A DNA stretch of 64,000 nucleotides from Leptospira selangorensis (GCF_004769405.1 NZ_RQES01000019.1:62001-126000); one strand, 5' to 3'; shown: positions 17,670 to 28,838, counted from the stretch's first letter. Made by a program: numbers and translations. The notes: generated by a model from the sequence alone, not told the origin.

Positions 17670-20600
17670 ATGAAGAATGCCTCAACTATAGATCCCAAAC
17701 AAGATAAAGATTCTCTAAATCCGAAACAATTATTGGAAGTTCTCACTGCATTTAAGCGAGGTGACTTTTCCAAACGAATGCCTTTGGATCATGTGGGGAT
17801 CGCCGGTAAAATTTCAGACTTATTAAACGATATCATGGACCAAAACGATAGAATGGTCAAAGAGTTTGAACGGATCAGTAACGAGGTAGGACAAGAAGGT
17901 AAAATTTCCCAAAGGGTAAGCGGGATTTCTTCAACGGGTTCTTGGGGAACTTGTATGAATTCAATCAACTCTCTGATCGGAAACTTGGTACAACCGAATA
18001 CCGAAGTGATGAGAGTGATCGGAGCAGTAGCAGGTGGTGACCTTTCTCAATACATGTCTTTGGAAATAGAGGGAAGACCTCTTAAGGGAGAATTTTTTAG
18101 AACCGCAAAGATCGTAAACATCATGGTGGACCAGTTGAACTCATTCGCTTCCGAGGTAACCAGGGTTGCGAAAGAAGTAGGAACAGAAGGTAAACTTGGA
18201 GGACAAGCCGACGTTCGAGGGGTTGCAGGGACTTGGAAGGACTTAACAGATAGTGTGAACTCGATGGCGTCTAACTTGACCGGCCAGGTTCGTGATATTG
18301 CAGAGGTTACCAAGGCAGTTGCGACCGGTGACTTATCTAAGAAGATCACCGTGGATGTTAAGGGTGAGATCTTAGAACTCAAAAACACGATCAACACAAT
18401 GGTGGATCAGTTGAACTCATTCGCGTCCGAAGTAACCAGGGTAGCGAGAGAAGTAGGAACAGAAGGTAAACTAGGTGGACAAGCGGACGTTCGAGGAGTT
18501 GCGGGAACCTGGAAAGACTTAACAGATAGTGTGAACTCGATGGCTTCCAACCTTACAGGCCAAGTTCGTAATATTGCAGAAGTTACTACTGCAGTAGCTC
18601 GTGGTGACTTATCCAAAAAGATCACAGTGGATGTTAAAGGAGAGATCTTAGAACTCAAAAACACGATCAACACCATGGTGGACCAGTTGAACTCATTCGC
18701 TTCTGAGGTAACCAGGGTTGCAAGAGAGGTAGGAACCGAAGGAGAGTTAGGTGGACAGGCGGACGTTCGAGGGGTTGCGGGAACTTGGAAGGACTTAACA
18801 GATAGTGTGAACTCGATGGCGTCTAACCTTACAGGCCAGGTTCGTAATATTGCCGAAGTTACTACGGCGGTAGCTCGTGGTGACTTATCCAAAAAGATCA
18901 CAGTGGATGTTAAAGGAGAGATCTTAGAACTCAAAAACACGATCAACACAATGGTGGACCAGTTGAATTCATTTGCTTCCGAGGTAACCAGGGTTGCAAG
19001 AGAGGTAGGAACAGAAGGGGCATTAGGTGGTCAGGCAGATGTGCAGGGTGTTGCGGGAACTTGGAAAGACTTAACGGATAGTGTAAACTCGATGGCTTCC
19101 AACCTTACCGGTCAGGTTCGTAATATTGCAGAAGTTACTACAGCGGTAGCTCGTGGAGACTTATCCAAAAAGATCACAGTGGATGTTAAAGGAGAGATCC
19201 TAGAGTTAAAGGATACCATTAACACTATGGTGGACCAGTTGAATTCATTTGCTTCCGAGGTAACCAGGGTTGCGAGAGAGGTGGGAACGGAAGGTAAGCT
19301 GGGTGGACAGGCGGATGTGCAGGGTGTGGCGGGAACTTGGAAGGACTTAACAGATAGTGTAAACTCGATGGCGTCTAACCTTACCGGTCAGGTTCGTAAT
19401 ATTGCAGAAGTTACTACTGCGGTTGCAACCGGTGACTTATCTAAGAAGATCACAGTGGATGTTAAAGGAGAGATCCTAGAGTTAAAGGATACCATCAACA
19501 CAATGGTGGACCAGTTGAACTCATTCGCTTCCGAGGTAACCAGGGTTGCGAGAGAGGTAGGAACAGAAGGTAAACTGGGTGGGCAGGCGAACGTTCGGGG
19601 AGTTGCGGGAACTTGGAAGGATTTAACAGATAGTGTGAACTCGATGGCGTCTAACTTGACCGGCCAGGTTCGTAATATTGCAGAAGTTACTACTGCAGTT
19701 GCGACTGGTGACTTATCCAAAAAGATCACAGTGGATGTTAAGGGAGAGATCCTAGAACTTAAAAACACGATCAATACAATGGTGGACCAGTTGAACTCAT
19801 TCGCTTCCGAGGTAACCAGGGTTGCGAGAGAGGTAGGTGCTGAAGGTAAACTTGGAGGACAAGCCGACGTTCGGGGAGTTGCGGGAACTTGGAAGGACTT
19901 AACAGATAGTGTGAACTTCATGGCTGGTAACTTAACAGGTCAGGTTCGTGATATTGCAGAGGTTACCAAAGCGGTTGCGACAGGTGACTTATCCAAAAAG
20001 ATCACAGTGGATGTTAAAGGAGAGATCTTAGAACTCAAAAATACGATCAACACGATGGTGGATCAGTTGAACTCGTTTGCTTCCGAGGTAACTCGGGTTG
20101 CGAAAGAAGTAGGAACGGAAGGTAAACTTGGAGGGCAAGCGGACGTTCGAGGAGTTGCGGGAACTTGGAAGGACTTAACGGATAGTGTGAACTCGATGGC
20201 TTCCAACCTTACCGGCCAGGTGCGTAATATTGCCGAAGTTACTACAGCGGTAGCTCGTGGTGACTTATCCAAAAAGATCACAGTGGATGTTAAAGGAGAG
20301 ATCCTCGAACTCAAGGATACCATCAACACGATGGTGGACCAGTTGAATTCATTTGCTTCCGAGGTAACTCGGGTTGCGCGAGAAGTGGGGACCGAAGGAG
20401 AGTTAGGTGGACAGGCTGATGTTCGAGGAGTTGCAGGGACTTGGAAGGACTTAACGGATAGTGTGAACTCGATGGCTTCCAACCTTACAGGCCAGGTTCG
20501 TAATATTGCAGAAGTTACTACTGCAGTTGCTCGTGGTGACTTGTCCAAGAAAATCACAGTGGATGTTAAAGGAGAGATCCTAGAGTTAAAGGATACCATC

Positions 20601-23600
20601 AACACAATGGTGGATCAGTTGAATTCATTTGCTTCCGAGGTGACCAGGGTTGCAAGAGAAGTAGGAACAGAAGGTAAACTGGGTGGACAAGCGGACGTTC
20701 GAGGAGTAGCGGGAACTTGGAAAGACTTAACAGATAGTGTGAACTTCATGGCGAATAATCTCACCACCCAGGTAAGGGGTATCGCAAAAGTTGTGACTTC
20801 TGTTGCGAACGGAGACTTAAAGAAAAAGTTATATTTAGAAGCAAAAGGAGAGATTGCAGAACTCTCGGATACGATCAACGATATGATCGATACATTAGGA
20901 CTCTTTGGGGACCAGGTAACTACGGTTGCAAAAGAAGTGGGTATCGAAGGAAGATTAGGAGGCCAGGCGAGTGTGCCTGGTGCTGCGGGTCTTTGGAGAA
21001 ACCTTACCGATAACGTGAACCAGCTTGCATCAAACCTAACCACTCAGGTAAGGGCGATCGCAGAAGTGGCAACAGGTGTGACCAAGGGAGATCTCTCTCG
21101 AACAGTAACCATCCAAGCGGCAGGAGAGGTAGCAGCCTTATCGGATAATATTAACGAAATGATCCGAAACTTAAGAGAAACCACTCGGATCAACACTGAG
21201 CAAGACTGGTTAAAAACAAACCTTGCAAAATTCACAAGGTTATTACAAGGACAAAGAAACTTAGTCAACGTAAGTAAACTTATCTTATCCGAACTTGCGC
21301 CTCTTGTTTCCGCACAACATGGAGCATTCTTCATCACAGAAAATGTGGAAGAAGGTCCTCTACTCAAACTACTTGTAAGTTATGCCTACCAAGAAAGAAA
21401 AAACGTATCCAATCGTTTTTATCCGGGAGAAGGTCTGATAGGCCAATGTTTCTTGGAAAAAGAAAGGATACTTGTTACTCAAGTCCCTTCTAGTTATATC
21501 ATGATCAATTCGGCTTTAGGAGAGGCGCCCCCTATCAATATAGTCGTTTTACCGGTGTTATTCGAGGGAGAAGTGAAGGCAGTGGTCGAACTTGCTTCCT
21601 TCTCTAACTTTACTCCCATCCATTTGAACTTCTTGGATCAGTTGACTGAAAGTATCGGGATCGTATTGAACACGATTGCCGCGGGTATGAGAACGGAAGA
21701 ACTTCTGATCCAATCTCAAACTTTAACGGAAGAGTTGCAAGGACGACAAGAAGAATTGACCAATACCAACCAACGTCTGGAAGAACAGGCCAAATCTCTG
21801 AAGGCCTCCGAGGATATGCTCAAAGACCAAAGGGAAGAGTTGCAGGAAAAGAACGAAGAGTTGGAGGAAAAAGCAAGACTACTCGCTAAAAAGAATAGCG
21901 AGGTAGAAAGAAAAAACAGAGAGGTAGAACAAGCAAGGCATTCCTTAGAGGAAAAGGCTCGTCAGCTTGCACTCACTTCCAGATACAAATCGGAGTTCTT
22001 GGCGAACATGTCCCATGAATTAAGGACTCCTTTGAATAATATGTTGATCCTTTCTCGATTATTGTATGATAACGAGAGTAAGAACCTATCTGAAAAACAG
22101 ACTGAATACGCAAAAACAATCCACAGTTCCGGAAACGATCTATTACAATTGATTAATGATATATTAGATCTTTCTAAAATTGAATCCGGTAAGATGAGTG
22201 TGGATCTGGATTCGGTTTCTATAGAAGAATTGGGAGGATATTTAGATCGTTCTTTTAGAGAAACTGCAAGGAATAAGGATCTGAAATTCCAGGTAGAAAT
22301 AGATCCTGAACTTCCTTCTAGGATCACCACTGACTTGCAAAGATTACAGCAGGTCCTCCAAAACCTTCTATCCAATGCATTCAAATTTACTCATAAAGGT
22401 GGGGTAAAATTGAGAATAGAATCTTCTCCTGCGGGTTGGAGTAAGGATCATAAGATCTTAGGCCAAGCAGGTGGTGTGATCGCATTCTCCGTGATAGATA
22501 CTGGTATAGGTATCTCTCTCGAAAAGCAAGGTCTGATCTTCGAGGCATTCAGGCAAGCAGACGGAAGTACTAGTAGAAAATATGGAGGAACAGGACTCGG
22601 GCTTTCTATTAGTAAGGAGATTACTCGTATCTTAGGTGGAGAATTAAAACTGGAAAGTGAGCCGGAAGTAGGAAGTAAATTTACTTTATATCTTCCATTG
22701 GATTATATCCAGGTAGAAGAAAATCCTATCGAACCTGATTCGATCAAATGGTCCGAGAACCCGGACAATGATTTGTCAGGTTCCGGCGATTCTTATGTAA
22801 GAAGTAAGATTAAGGCCACTCGAAGAGTTTTGGAAGATGAAACACAAAACGAATCTAAAGAAAAGGTTTTGATCATAGAAGAAGATGAAACATTCGCGAA
22901 ATCACTTTTAGAAATAGCCAAAAGTAACGGTTTCAAGGGGACCGTAGCATTGGATGGAAAGAGCGGAATATCGGCGTTACAAGAATCTTCTTTTAACGCT
23001 GTCTTGTTGGACGTCCAACTCTCTGATATGGATGGAAGTTTGATCCTGAACTGGTTAAAACGAAATCCTAAACTCAGACAACTCCCGGTTCATGTTCTTT
23101 CAGGAGAAAATGATTGGAGGAGAAGTCTGGAGATCGGAGCCATTTCTCATTTAAGAAAGCCTGTAGGAATAGAATCACTTAACGAAGCATTCGAGAAGAT
23201 CAAGACCTATTTACATAAAGTAGACAAAACGATTTATGTTTGTGGAATAGAGAAGGAACATTCCGAATTCTTAATGGATAAACTTACCTCCAAAGATCTT
23301 GTTCTGAGAAGTATAGAGTCGGGCCGGGAACTTATGGATATTCTGCAAAAAGAGATCCCAGACTGTATTCTGATCGGTAACGAATTTAAGGATATGTCCG
23401 TTTCAGATCTGGTTTCTAAGATCACTCTATTGGATCCGGAAAGAACATTAATACTATTCTATTCGGATGATAAGAACGGGCCGGAAAGTTTTCAGAAACT
23501 TCTATCCTTTAACGGTTCGAATATCATAAAATTCGTAAATTCTTTTGCGAGTTCTTTGGAGGAGATAAAGATCCATTTGCATGAACCTGAATCCATTTCT

Positions 23601-23996
23601 AAGTCGGGAGATACATATTCTCTAGAAGGGCATAAGGTTCTGATAGTGGATGACGATGTAAGGAATATATTCGCATTAACGAGTATGTTGGAATTGCATA
23701 AGATGAAAATACATTATGCGGAGAATGCATTAGACGGAATTAATATTTTGGAAAAAAATCCGGATATAGAGATCGTTCTTATGGATGTGATGATGCCGGA
23801 TATGGATGGATACGAGGCAATGAAAGTGATCCGTTCAAAAGTCGAATTTACAAATCTCCCTATTTTAGCGCTTACAGCTAAGGCGATGAAAGGGGATCGG
23901 GAAAAATGTATAGAAGCCGGTGCGACCGAATATATAACCAAGCCGGTAAGTGTGGACCATTTGCTTTCTTTACTTCGGGTGTTGTTGTGCAGGTAG
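17670..23996 (+). CDS. Giant cytosolic poly-HAMP hybrid histidine kinase
   Basis: 2108 aa with no transmembrane helix. An N-terminal divergent HAMP-like part is followed by a 92-residue HAMP-linker unit repeated ten times almost identically (about 152-1071), then one divergent unit and a half unit. Next come GAF (about 1190-1340), a Glu-rich coiled coil (1345-1440), HisKA with His1449 ('[11 protein letters not shown]'), HATPase ('LLSNAFKFT', 'DTGIGIS', 'GGTGLGLS') and three receivers. REC1 (about 1732-1850) and REC3 (about 1984-2108, '[10 protein letters not shown]') keep the Asp; the middle one has Gly1903 in its place and lacks the acidic pocket. The poly-HAMP, soluble layout is that of fungal group III (Nik1/Os1) osmosensing kinases. 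The C-terminal half is paralogous to the kinase at 6335. The next gene begins 5 bp downstream. Confidence 0.93.
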   Translation: MKNASTIDPKQDKDSLNPKQLLEVLTAFKRGDFSKRMPLDHVGIAGKISDLLNDIMDQNDRMVKEFERISNEVGQEGKISQRVSGISSTGSWGTCMNSINSLIGNLVQPNTEVMRVIGAVAGGDLSQYMSLEIEGRPLKGEFFRTAKIVNIMVDQLNSFASEVTRVAKEVGTEGKLGGQADVRGVAGTWKDLTDSVNSMASNLTGQVRDIAEVTKAVATGDLSKKITVDVKGEILELKNTINTMVDQLNSFASEVTRVAREVGTEGKLGGQADVRGVAGTWKDLTDSVNSMASNLTGQVRNIAEVTTAVARGDLSKKITVDVKGEILELKNTINTMVDQLNSFASEVTRVAREVGTEGELGGQADVRGVAGTWKDLTDSVNSMASNLTGQVRNIAEVTTAVARGDLSKKITVDVKGEILELKNTINTMVDQLNSFASEVTRVAREVGTEGALGGQADVQGVAGTWKDLTDSVNSMASNLTGQVRNIAEVTTAVARGDLSKKITVDVKGEILELKDTINTMVDQLNSFASEVTRVAREVGTEGKLGGQADVQGVAGTWKDLTDSVNSMASNLTGQVRNIAEVTTAVATGDLSKKITVDVKGEILELKDTINTMVDQLNSFASEVTRVAREVGTEGKLGGQANVRGVAGTWKDLTDSVNSMASNLTGQVRNIAEVTTAVATGDLSKKITVDVKGEILELKNTINTMVDQLNSFASEVTRVAREVGAEGKLGGQADVRGVAGTWKDLTDSVNFMAGNLTGQVRDIAEVTKAVATGDLSKKITVDVKGEILELKNTINTMVDQLNSFASEVTRVAKEVGTEGKLGGQADVRGVAGTWKDLTDSVNSMASNLTGQVRNIAEVTTAVARGDLSKKITVDVKGEILELKDTINTMVDQLNSFASEVTRVAREVGTEGELGGQADVRGVAGTWKDLTDSVNSMASNLTGQVRNIAEVTTAVARGDLSKKITVDVKGEILELKDTINTMVDQLNSFASEVTRVAREVGTEGKLGGQADVRGVAGTWKDLTDSVNFMANNLTTQVRGIAKVVTSVANGDLKKKLYLEAKGEIAELSDTINDMIDTLGLFGDQVTTVAKEVGIEGRLGGQASVPGAAGLWRNLTDNVNQLASNLTTQVRAIAEVATGVTKGDLSRTVTIQAAGEVAALSDNINEMIRNLRETTRINTEQDWLKTNLAKFTRLLQGQRNLVNVSKLILSELAPLVSAQHGAFFITENVEEGPLLKLLVSYAYQERKNVSNRFYPGEGLIGQCFLEKERILVTQVPSSYIMINSALGEAPPINIVVLPVLFEGEVKAVVELASFSNFTPIHLNFLDQLTESIGIVLNTIAAGMRTEELLIQSQTLTEELQGRQEELTNTNQRLEEQAKSLKASEDMLKDQREELQEKNEELEEKARLLAKKNSEVERKNREVEQARHSLEEKARQLALTSRYKSEFLANMSHELRTPLNNMLILSRLLYDNESKNLSEKQTEYAKTIHSSGNDLLQLINDILDLSKIESGKMSVDLDSVSIEELGGYLDRSFRETARNKDLKFQVEIDPELPSRITTDLQRLQQVLQNLLSNAFKFTHKGGVKLRIESSPAGWSKDHKILGQAGGVIAFSVIDTGIGISLEKQGLIFEAFRQADGSTSRKYGGTGLGLSISKEITRILGGELKLESEPEVGSKFTLYLPLDYIQVEENPIEPDSIKWSENPDNDLSGSGDSYVRSKIKATRRVLEDETQNESKEKVLIIEEDETFAKSLLEIAKSNGFKGTVALDGKSGISALQESSFNAVLLDVQLSDMDGSLILNWLKRNPKLRQLPVHVLSGENDWRRSLEIGAISHLRKPVGIESLNEAFEKIKTYLHKVDKTIYVCGIEKEHSEFLMDKLTSKDLVLRSIESGRELMDILQKEIPDCILIGNEFKDMSVSDLVSKITLLDPERTLILFYSDDKNGPESFQKLLSFNGSNIIKFVNSFASSLEEIKIHLHEPESISKSGDTYSLEGHKVLIVDDDVRNIFALTSMLELHKMKIHYAENALDGINILEKNPDIEIVLMDVMMPDMDGYEAMKVIRSKVEFTNLPILALTAKAMKGDREKCIEAGATEYITKPVSVDHLLSLLRVLLCR
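18123..20882 (+). repeat. Ten tandem 276-bp coding repeats (HAMP-linker units)
   Basis: The same in-frame ATG-GTG-GA(C/T)-CAG junction recurs at 18123, 18399, 18675, 18951, 19227, 19503, 19779, 20055, 20331 and 20607, exactly 276 bp apart. A divergent unit follows in the same register (20883, 21159). Units differ at few sites: K/E/A in 'TEGxLGG', DVRG/DVQG, ATGDL/ARGDL, LKN/LKD. This suggests recent amplification or gene conversion. Confidence 0.95.
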
Positions 23997-24001
23997 AAGA
24001 T

Positions 24002-25177
24002 ATGGAACAACCAATGAAAGTGAGTATTTTATTAGTGGATGATCATGCGGATAATCTGCAAGTAATGGAGCATATTCTTAAAAGCCCCGAATTAAATTTG
24101 ATCAAAGCGGGTTCTGGAGAAGCAGCATTAAAGGCACTTTTAGATGAACCGGACGAAGTCGCATTGATATTCATGGACGTGAGAATGCCCGGAATGGACG
24201 GATTCGAAGCGGCGGCATTGATCCGACAAAGGGAAAAATGCGCCAAGATCCCGATCATCTTTCTTACTGCTTATGCAAATAACGAAACCGGAATGTTCAA
24301 AGGATATTCTTTGGGGGCAGTGGACTTCTTAGTAAAACCTACAGCGCCGGAGATCCTAAGATCTAAGGCGGCGGTATTTGTAGACCTACATAAGAAAAAC
24401 AAAATATTAAGGATCCAAGAAGAACTTCTGAGACAAAGCCATGACGAGTTAGAGATACGTGTAGAAGAAAGGACTTTCGAGCTGCATAGAGTTAATAACG
24501 AGCTAATGACTGAAATCGCGGAAAGGAAAAAAGCAGAAGAAGCATTAACTGCTTCCTTAAAGGAAAAGGAAGTTCTGCTTAGGGAGATACATCATAGGGT
24601 TAAGAATAATCTTCAGATCGTTTCCAGTATCCTAAGTCTTCAAGGAAACTATATAACGGATCGTAAATCTTTAGAAATGTTCCAAGATTGCCAATCTAGG
24701 ATCAAATCTATAGCTTTGATTCACGAGTTATTATACCAAAATGAGGACCTGGCCCATACTGACTTCCAGGAATATCTGAACAGTTTGGTTACCAATCTTC
24801 TAAGGACTTATAGAGTAAATTCCAGGATCAAATTCGAAATACATGCGGAATCTGTTCATTTAACATTAGATACTGCGATCCATTGCGGGTTAATTGTAAC
24901 GGAACTTGTCACAAATTCATTAAAATACGGATTTAGGGACAGAGATGAAGGGACAATCCAAATCTCTATTATATCTAAATACGAAGAGTATTCTTTAACT
25001 GTGGAAGATGACGGGGTAGGGTTTCCGGAAGAAATTGACTATCGACAAACCGATTCTTTGGGTTTACAATTGGTCAATACTTTGACCCAGCAAATAGATG
25101 GAAGTTTGATCTTGGATCGGAGCAAAGGGACTAAGTTCACATTGGTCTTTCGAGAAAGGAGCCGAGTCCGAAAATGA
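24002..25177 (+). CDS. Receiver-histidine kinase with HisKA_2 domain
   Basis: 391 aa from ATG 24002, 5 bp after the giant kinase stop; the frame is open further upstream but that part lies inside the kinase gene. An N-terminal receiver has 'VDDHADN', phospho-acceptor Asp59 ('FMDVRMPGMDGFE') and Lys in 'LVKPTAPE'. A coiled coil (about 130-185) connects it to a HisKA_2-type domain with His197 ('LREIHHRVKNNLQIVSS') and an HATPase ('VTELVTNSLKYGF', 'DDGVGFPEEI'). Kinases of this type usually pair with small receiver proteins such as PdtaR, and such a receiver is encoded next, overlapping by 4 bp. Confidence 0.9.
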   Translation: MEQPMKVSILLVDDHADNLQVMEHILKSPELNLIKAGSGEAALKALLDEPDEVALIFMDVRMPGMDGFEAAALIRQREKCAKIPIIFLTAYANNETGMFKGYSLGAVDFLVKPTAPEILRSKAAVFVDLHKKNKILRIQEELLRQSHDELEIRVEERTFELHRVNNELMTEIAERKKAEEALTASLKEKEVLLREIHHRVKNNLQIVSSILSLQGNYITDRKSLEMFQDCQSRIKSIALIHELLYQNEDLAHTDFQEYLNSLVTNLLRTYRVNSRIKFEIHAESVHLTLDTAIHCGLIVTELVTNSLKYGFRDRDEGTIQISIISKYEEYSLTVEDDGVGFPEEIDYRQTDSLGLQLVNTLTQQIDGSLILDRSKGTKFTLVFRERSRVRK

Positions 25178-25653
25178 TCTCCAGCGAAGCAAAAATATTG
25201 ATCGTAGAAGACGAGAGTATCGTAGCCAAAGATATACTTCATAAATTGTCGGATCTTGGATATGATTTTGTAAGTATAGCTTCTACGGGGAACGAAGCAT
25301 TAAGAAAAGTTTATTTAGATAAACCGGACCTTCTACTCATGGATATCATGTTATCCAGAGGAAATTACGATGGAATAGAGACAGTCCAGGAAATTTTGGA
25401 TAAAATGGATCTGCCGGTGATCTATCTTACAGCTTACGCGGATGAATCCACTCTTCTTCGTAGTAAACCCACGAGGCCTTATGGATATCTGTTGAAACCT
25501 TTTCAGACAAAAGAATTACAAATAGCGATAGAGATCGCTTTGAATAAACATGGGTTGGATAAAAAAAGAAAAAGGGAAAGAAGGAATATGTCCGCCATAC
25601 TCCATGGGGTAAAAGATCTTATAAAAAAATCCTCGGAAGAGGCGGGTGTCTAA
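25174..25653 (+). CDS. Single-domain response regulator (PdtaR-like receiver)
   Basis: 159 aa. Receiver with 'VEDESIVAKDI', phospho-acceptor Asp57 ('LLMDIMLSRGNYDGIE') and 'YGYLLKPFQTKEL'. The 'DI.L..G..DGIE' form is typical of receivers served by HisKA_2 kinases, such as the one whose stop codon it overlaps (ATGA). The C-terminal 35 residues are basic and helical (KKRKRERR) with no recognised output domain, so it may act through protein contacts or be a phosphate sink. Confidence 0.88.
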   Translation: MISSEAKILIVEDESIVAKDILHKLSDLGYDFVSIASTGNEALRKVYLDKPDLLLMDIMLSRGNYDGIETVQEILDKMDLPVIYLTAYADESTLLRSKPTRPYGYLLKPFQTKELQIAIEIALNKHGLDKKRKRERRNMSAILHGVKDLIKKSSEEAGV

Positions 25654-25713
25654 TCTAATTTTATGAATTATAATATTCATATTTTTTGATATTAGAATAT
25701 TTAGGAAGATGAA

Positions 25714-26475
25714 ATGAGGGATACCAGAATTTTAATCGTAGAGGACGAAGGGCTTGTGGCCCAGGATATCCGTCATAGACTGATAAGGATGGGATATCCG
25801 GAGCCTAGCATCGCAAATACGGGAGAAACTGCGGTCAAACAGGCAATTGCTCTTCAGCCCGATCTAATCCTAATAGATATAGTTCTTGCAAATGGGTATT
25901 TGGACGGGATAGACGCTGCCAAAAGGATCCGAAAGTTTTTAGATGTTCCAATCGTTTATATTACCGCTTCTTCCGATTCGCAGACTTTAACAAGAGCTAA
26001 ATTAACGGAACCGAATGCATATATTCTGAAACCGTTTCAAACGAGGGAATTGCAGATAGTCATCGAGCTTATTCTTTACAAACACGAAGTGGAGAAGGAG
26101 TTAATGGAGAAGGCGAGACTTGTCTCTACTGAGCTTCGGAATATGCAGGAAGGAGTGATTGCCTTTGATTCTAAGGGGCAGATTTCTTTTATGAATTTAT
26201 CTGCGGAGAAACTTACTGGTTGGTTGGAATCGGACGCAATAGGAAAACCTATCGGAGATGTTTTGAGTATGAAAAACATTCCAGATATGGAAAGTTTCGA
26301 GTTGGATAGTCATTTTGCGGAAAAAATCCCGTTAGAGACGGTTCCTTCTCATGGACTTTTACTTTCTAAGAACGGACTCAGTACTGAAGTGTTTACGTTT
26401 ACTAAGTCCGTTCCTAAAAATAAGGAAGTGGACGTAGATCGTATTTTGGTAATACGGGACTACGTCAAAAAATAG
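25714..26475 (+). CDS. Receiver-PAS protein
   Basis: 253 aa. Receiver (1-120) with 'VEDEGLVAQDI', phospho-acceptor Asp55 ('LIDIVLANGYLDGID') and 'YILKPFQTREL', closely similar to the preceding gene's receiver. A short helix then leads to a PAS domain (about 140-250; 'MQEGVIAFDSKGQISFMNLSAEKLTGW' in two parts). There is no kinase or DNA-binding output. It lies 60 bp after the previous gene and probably belongs to the same operon. Its stop is 3 bp from the convergent TonB-receptor gene. Confidence 0.85.
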   Translation: MRDTRILIVEDEGLVAQDIRHRLIRMGYPEPSIANTGETAVKQAIALQPDLILIDIVLANGYLDGIDAAKRIRKFLDVPIVYITASSDSQTLTRAKLTEPNAYILKPFQTRELQIVIELILYKHEVEKELMEKARLVSTELRNMQEGVIAFDSKGQISFMNLSAEKLTGWLESDAIGKPIGDVLSMKNIPDMESFELDSHFAEKIPLETVPSHGLLLSKNGLSTEVFTFTKSVPKNKEVDVDRILVIRDYVKK

Positions 26476-26478
26476 ATC

Positions 26479-28629
26479 CTAAAAGGAAGCTCTCATAGAA
26501 AGTCGTACCGACCTAGGTTGAGCAGGGTGGGTATGAATATCATTATATCCTCCTTCATTAGGACCGACTACTTCGTTCTTTAATCTGGAAGCATAATAAT
26601 AATCTATATCACTTACATGAGCATTCAATAAATTGAATACTTCGAAAACGATACTCAGGTCTTCCCCAAAATTCTTTCCTAACTGAAGATTCACTGTAGT
26701 TGTCGAAGGGGAGCGAACGGAATTATCTTCTATTAAAGAACGATTTCCGAAATACCTGACTCTAAGGGACCCGAAAATACCATCAGTGTTTTTTAATGTG
26801 ATTCCTGATGCTAATGTGTTACGAATGGACCCCGGGATATAATTTCCTGACGGATCATCGTCTCTGAACCTGGATCTGGAAGTGGCAAAGTCTGCGTCTA
26901 TCATCAGCCAAGAATTATAAGAATAATAATTGGCCCATTCGAATCCTTTTCTGGTGCTTGGTCTACTCGCTTCCGTTGTTCCATTATCTCCTGTAAATAG
27001 AAGTTCAGAATTCATATCCAATTGCCAAACTGAGAACGTGGATTGCCAACCATGGACGGGTTCGGTTCTAAGTCCGACTTCTCCTCCTCTTGTTTGGACT
27101 AACGGATCTGCTGGATCTGTTTTTTGAACCACACCTCTTGCGTCGTTACTATGGAATCCGTATCCCCCGCTTATATAAAATTCCGTTTTAACCCAAGGCC
27201 CGATGATGATACTTCCTTTCGGGCTATAAAGTCTCGCATTTCTGTCTGATCTTTCTTTCGTTCCCCAATCATCTACGCTAAACTTATAATAATCGCCTCT
27301 TAGGCCGAAAACAGTTCTGAATTTTTTGGACCATTGTATCTTGTTTTCATAATAAATCCCGGAACTTAATTGTATAATTCCGTCTTCTCTGACCGTTTCT
27401 AACCTTGCTCTTTTTTCAGTATGAAAAAGACCGTTTTGGATATAATCCCTTCTGATTTGTAGCCCGATCGTATTTTCCATACGGATTCCCCAAAATTCAC
27501 TGATATCCTTATAACTGGATTTACTCCCGGCAATCGTTCTACGATCCGCCTGTTCGTGTTGGTCACCTCTTACTGGATCGTCCAAATAATAAGTGAAGTT
27601 GGAGAATAATCGTAAATCGTAATATATTCCGTAAAATTGAGTTTTTGCCTCATATCCTTTTTCTAAACGATGTGCTTCGAAATTGATGCTGGCTCTATTA
27701 GACCATCCACCATCGTTGTGATCCACACTTTCGAATCGGCTTAAGCCTGAATCCGGATCCAACCAGGAATCACCCATTCTAAGAGCCCTTTTGGGAGCCT
27801 GACCAGTAGAATGCCAACTACCTTTATATCCCATGAGACTGATGCTGAATCCTTTCTGTTTGTCTCCTACGGAATAACTTGTAACACCATTCACTCTTCT
27901 GAAGTTATCCGAAATTACCCAAGGTCCGTCATTATGAGAAGCCTCGAACGCATACAAAAGATCTCCCGGACCTATTTTATGGGATTTTGCGATCAGAGTC
28001 CTCGCATAACCTAAGGTTCCACCTTCTATATTCGCGATCCCTTTCGCCAAACTTTTATAATAAGAAATATTGAATGCACCTGCGGAAGCAAAATCTCCTT
28101 GGTCTGCATAATAGACACCTTTCTTATATTGCATTTGCTCCACAAGTTCCGGGATAAGAAAATTCAGATCCGTATAACCTTGCCCATGAGCATGACTAAC
28201 ATTATTTACAGGCATCCCATCCACATTGGAAGCCAGGTCGGTCCCATGGTCCAAATTGAAACCTCTTAGAAAGAATTGGTTCGCTTTACCTCCACCACTA
28301 TGTTGAGTTACTATCACACCTGGGATTAACTCGGCAACTTCTCCCTGTCTCATAATTGGTCTTGTTTTGATCTGGTCGGGGCCAACAACACCTTCACTTG
28401 CAGAGGATGCTATCCCGATCAAATTGGATCTTCTATCTCTGATTACGATTGCATCAGGTTTGTATTCGGAGATCTTTTTTTTAAGCTCTAATTTTTCGGC
28501 TTCCGTTCTTTCTTTTCCGTTAGTCGGTTTTGTTTCCTGGTCCTGAGATAGGATAGGAGAGAAGATCGCACATAGAAAGTACGATAAGGATATGCCTATA
28601 CCGGCAATCCGAAGGATGTTTTGCCTCAT
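26479..28629 (-). CDS. btuB: TonB-dependent receptor under cobalamin riboswitch (probable B12 importer)
   Basis: 716 aa from ATG 28629; the longer frame uses TTG and is disfavoured. The N-terminus has a signal peptide ending near 'FSPILSQDQ', then the plug domain (about 75-190) with 'RQGEVAELIPGVIVTQHSG', 'NQFFLRGFNLDHGT' and 'NVDGMPVNNVSHAHGQGY', then a 22-strand-type barrel ending in aromatic 'RLSMRASF', the usual C-terminal Phe. Such receptors take up siderophores or cobalamin. The gene lies behind a cobalamin riboswitch and next to the B12 biosynthesis operon, so B12 or corrinoid uptake is the best call. The His in the plug loop could also suit metal complexes. Confidence 0.8.
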   Translation of the reverse strand: MRQNILRIAGIGISLSYFLCAIFSPILSQDQETKPTNGKERTEAEKLELKKKISEYKPDAIVIRDRRSNLIGIASSASEGVVGPDQIKTRPIMRQGEVAELIPGVIVTQHSGGGKANQFFLRGFNLDHGTDLASNVDGMPVNNVSHAHGQGYTDLNFLIPELVEQMQYKKGVYYADQGDFASAGAFNISYYKSLAKGIANIEGGTLGYARTLIAKSHKIGPGDLLYAFEASHNDGPWVISDNFRRVNGVTSYSVGDKQKGFSISLMGYKGSWHSTGQAPKRALRMGDSWLDPDSGLSRFESVDHNDGGWSNRASINFEAHRLEKGYEAKTQFYGIYYDLRLFSNFTYYLDDPVRGDQHEQADRRTIAGSKSSYKDISEFWGIRMENTIGLQIRRDYIQNGLFHTEKRARLETVREDGIIQLSSGIYYENKIQWSKKFRTVFGLRGDYYKFSVDDWGTKERSDRNARLYSPKGSIIIGPWVKTEFYISGGYGFHSNDARGVVQKTDPADPLVQTRGGEVGLRTEPVHGWQSTFSVWQLDMNSELLFTGDNGTTEASRPSTRKGFEWANYYSYNSWLMIDADFATSRSRFRDDDPSGNYIPGSIRNTLASGITLKNTDGIFGSLRVRYFGNRSLIEDNSVRSPSTTTVNLQLGKNFGEDLSIVFEVFNLLNAHVSDIDYYYASRLKNEVVGPNEGGYNDIHTHPAQPRSVRLSMRASF

Positions 28630-28751
28630 GTTTTCGTCCGTTTTCTTTGGAAAACTTCCGAAACTAAGATAAACTAACAAATGTTAGTCTAATTTATGTC
28701 AAAATAAGAATATATAGATATTCTAATGTACACAATTAGGAATTTACCCTT

Positions 28752-28825
28752 GTTTGCGGGAGCCCCGATTTTTAACTTCCGGGGCCCTTCGCGGATGCAC
28801 GGACGTGCTTGGCGAGAATGCAAAC
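28752..28825 (-). other. Structured element between riboswitch and TonB receptor gene
   Basis: On the minus strand, GTTTGC and GCAAAC enclose two hairpins, giving a three-way junction. One is TCGC..GCACG-TC-CGTGC..GCGA; the other is GCCCCG and CGGGGC around a 12-nt A-rich loop. It is the GC-richest spot of the neighbourhood. It lies 14 bp after the riboswitch aptamer and may be its expression platform, or an unrelated structured or repeated element. It has no U-tract. Confidence 0.45.
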
Positions 28826-28838
28826 TTACCTATCCTCG

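Noticed and set aside
18123..20882. CRISPR-like or satellite array
   Set aside because: The 276-bp units are in frame and encode HAMP-linker protein; there are no short repeats with unique spacers.
18047..21367. Several long minus-strand reading frames inside the giant kinase gene
   Set aside because: They repeat with the same 276-bp period as the HAMP units and encode low-complexity shadows of the plus-strand gene.
28630..28680. Longer N-terminus for the TonB receptor
   Set aside because: It would start at TTG and precede a good signal peptide; ATG 28629 gives a normal export signal.
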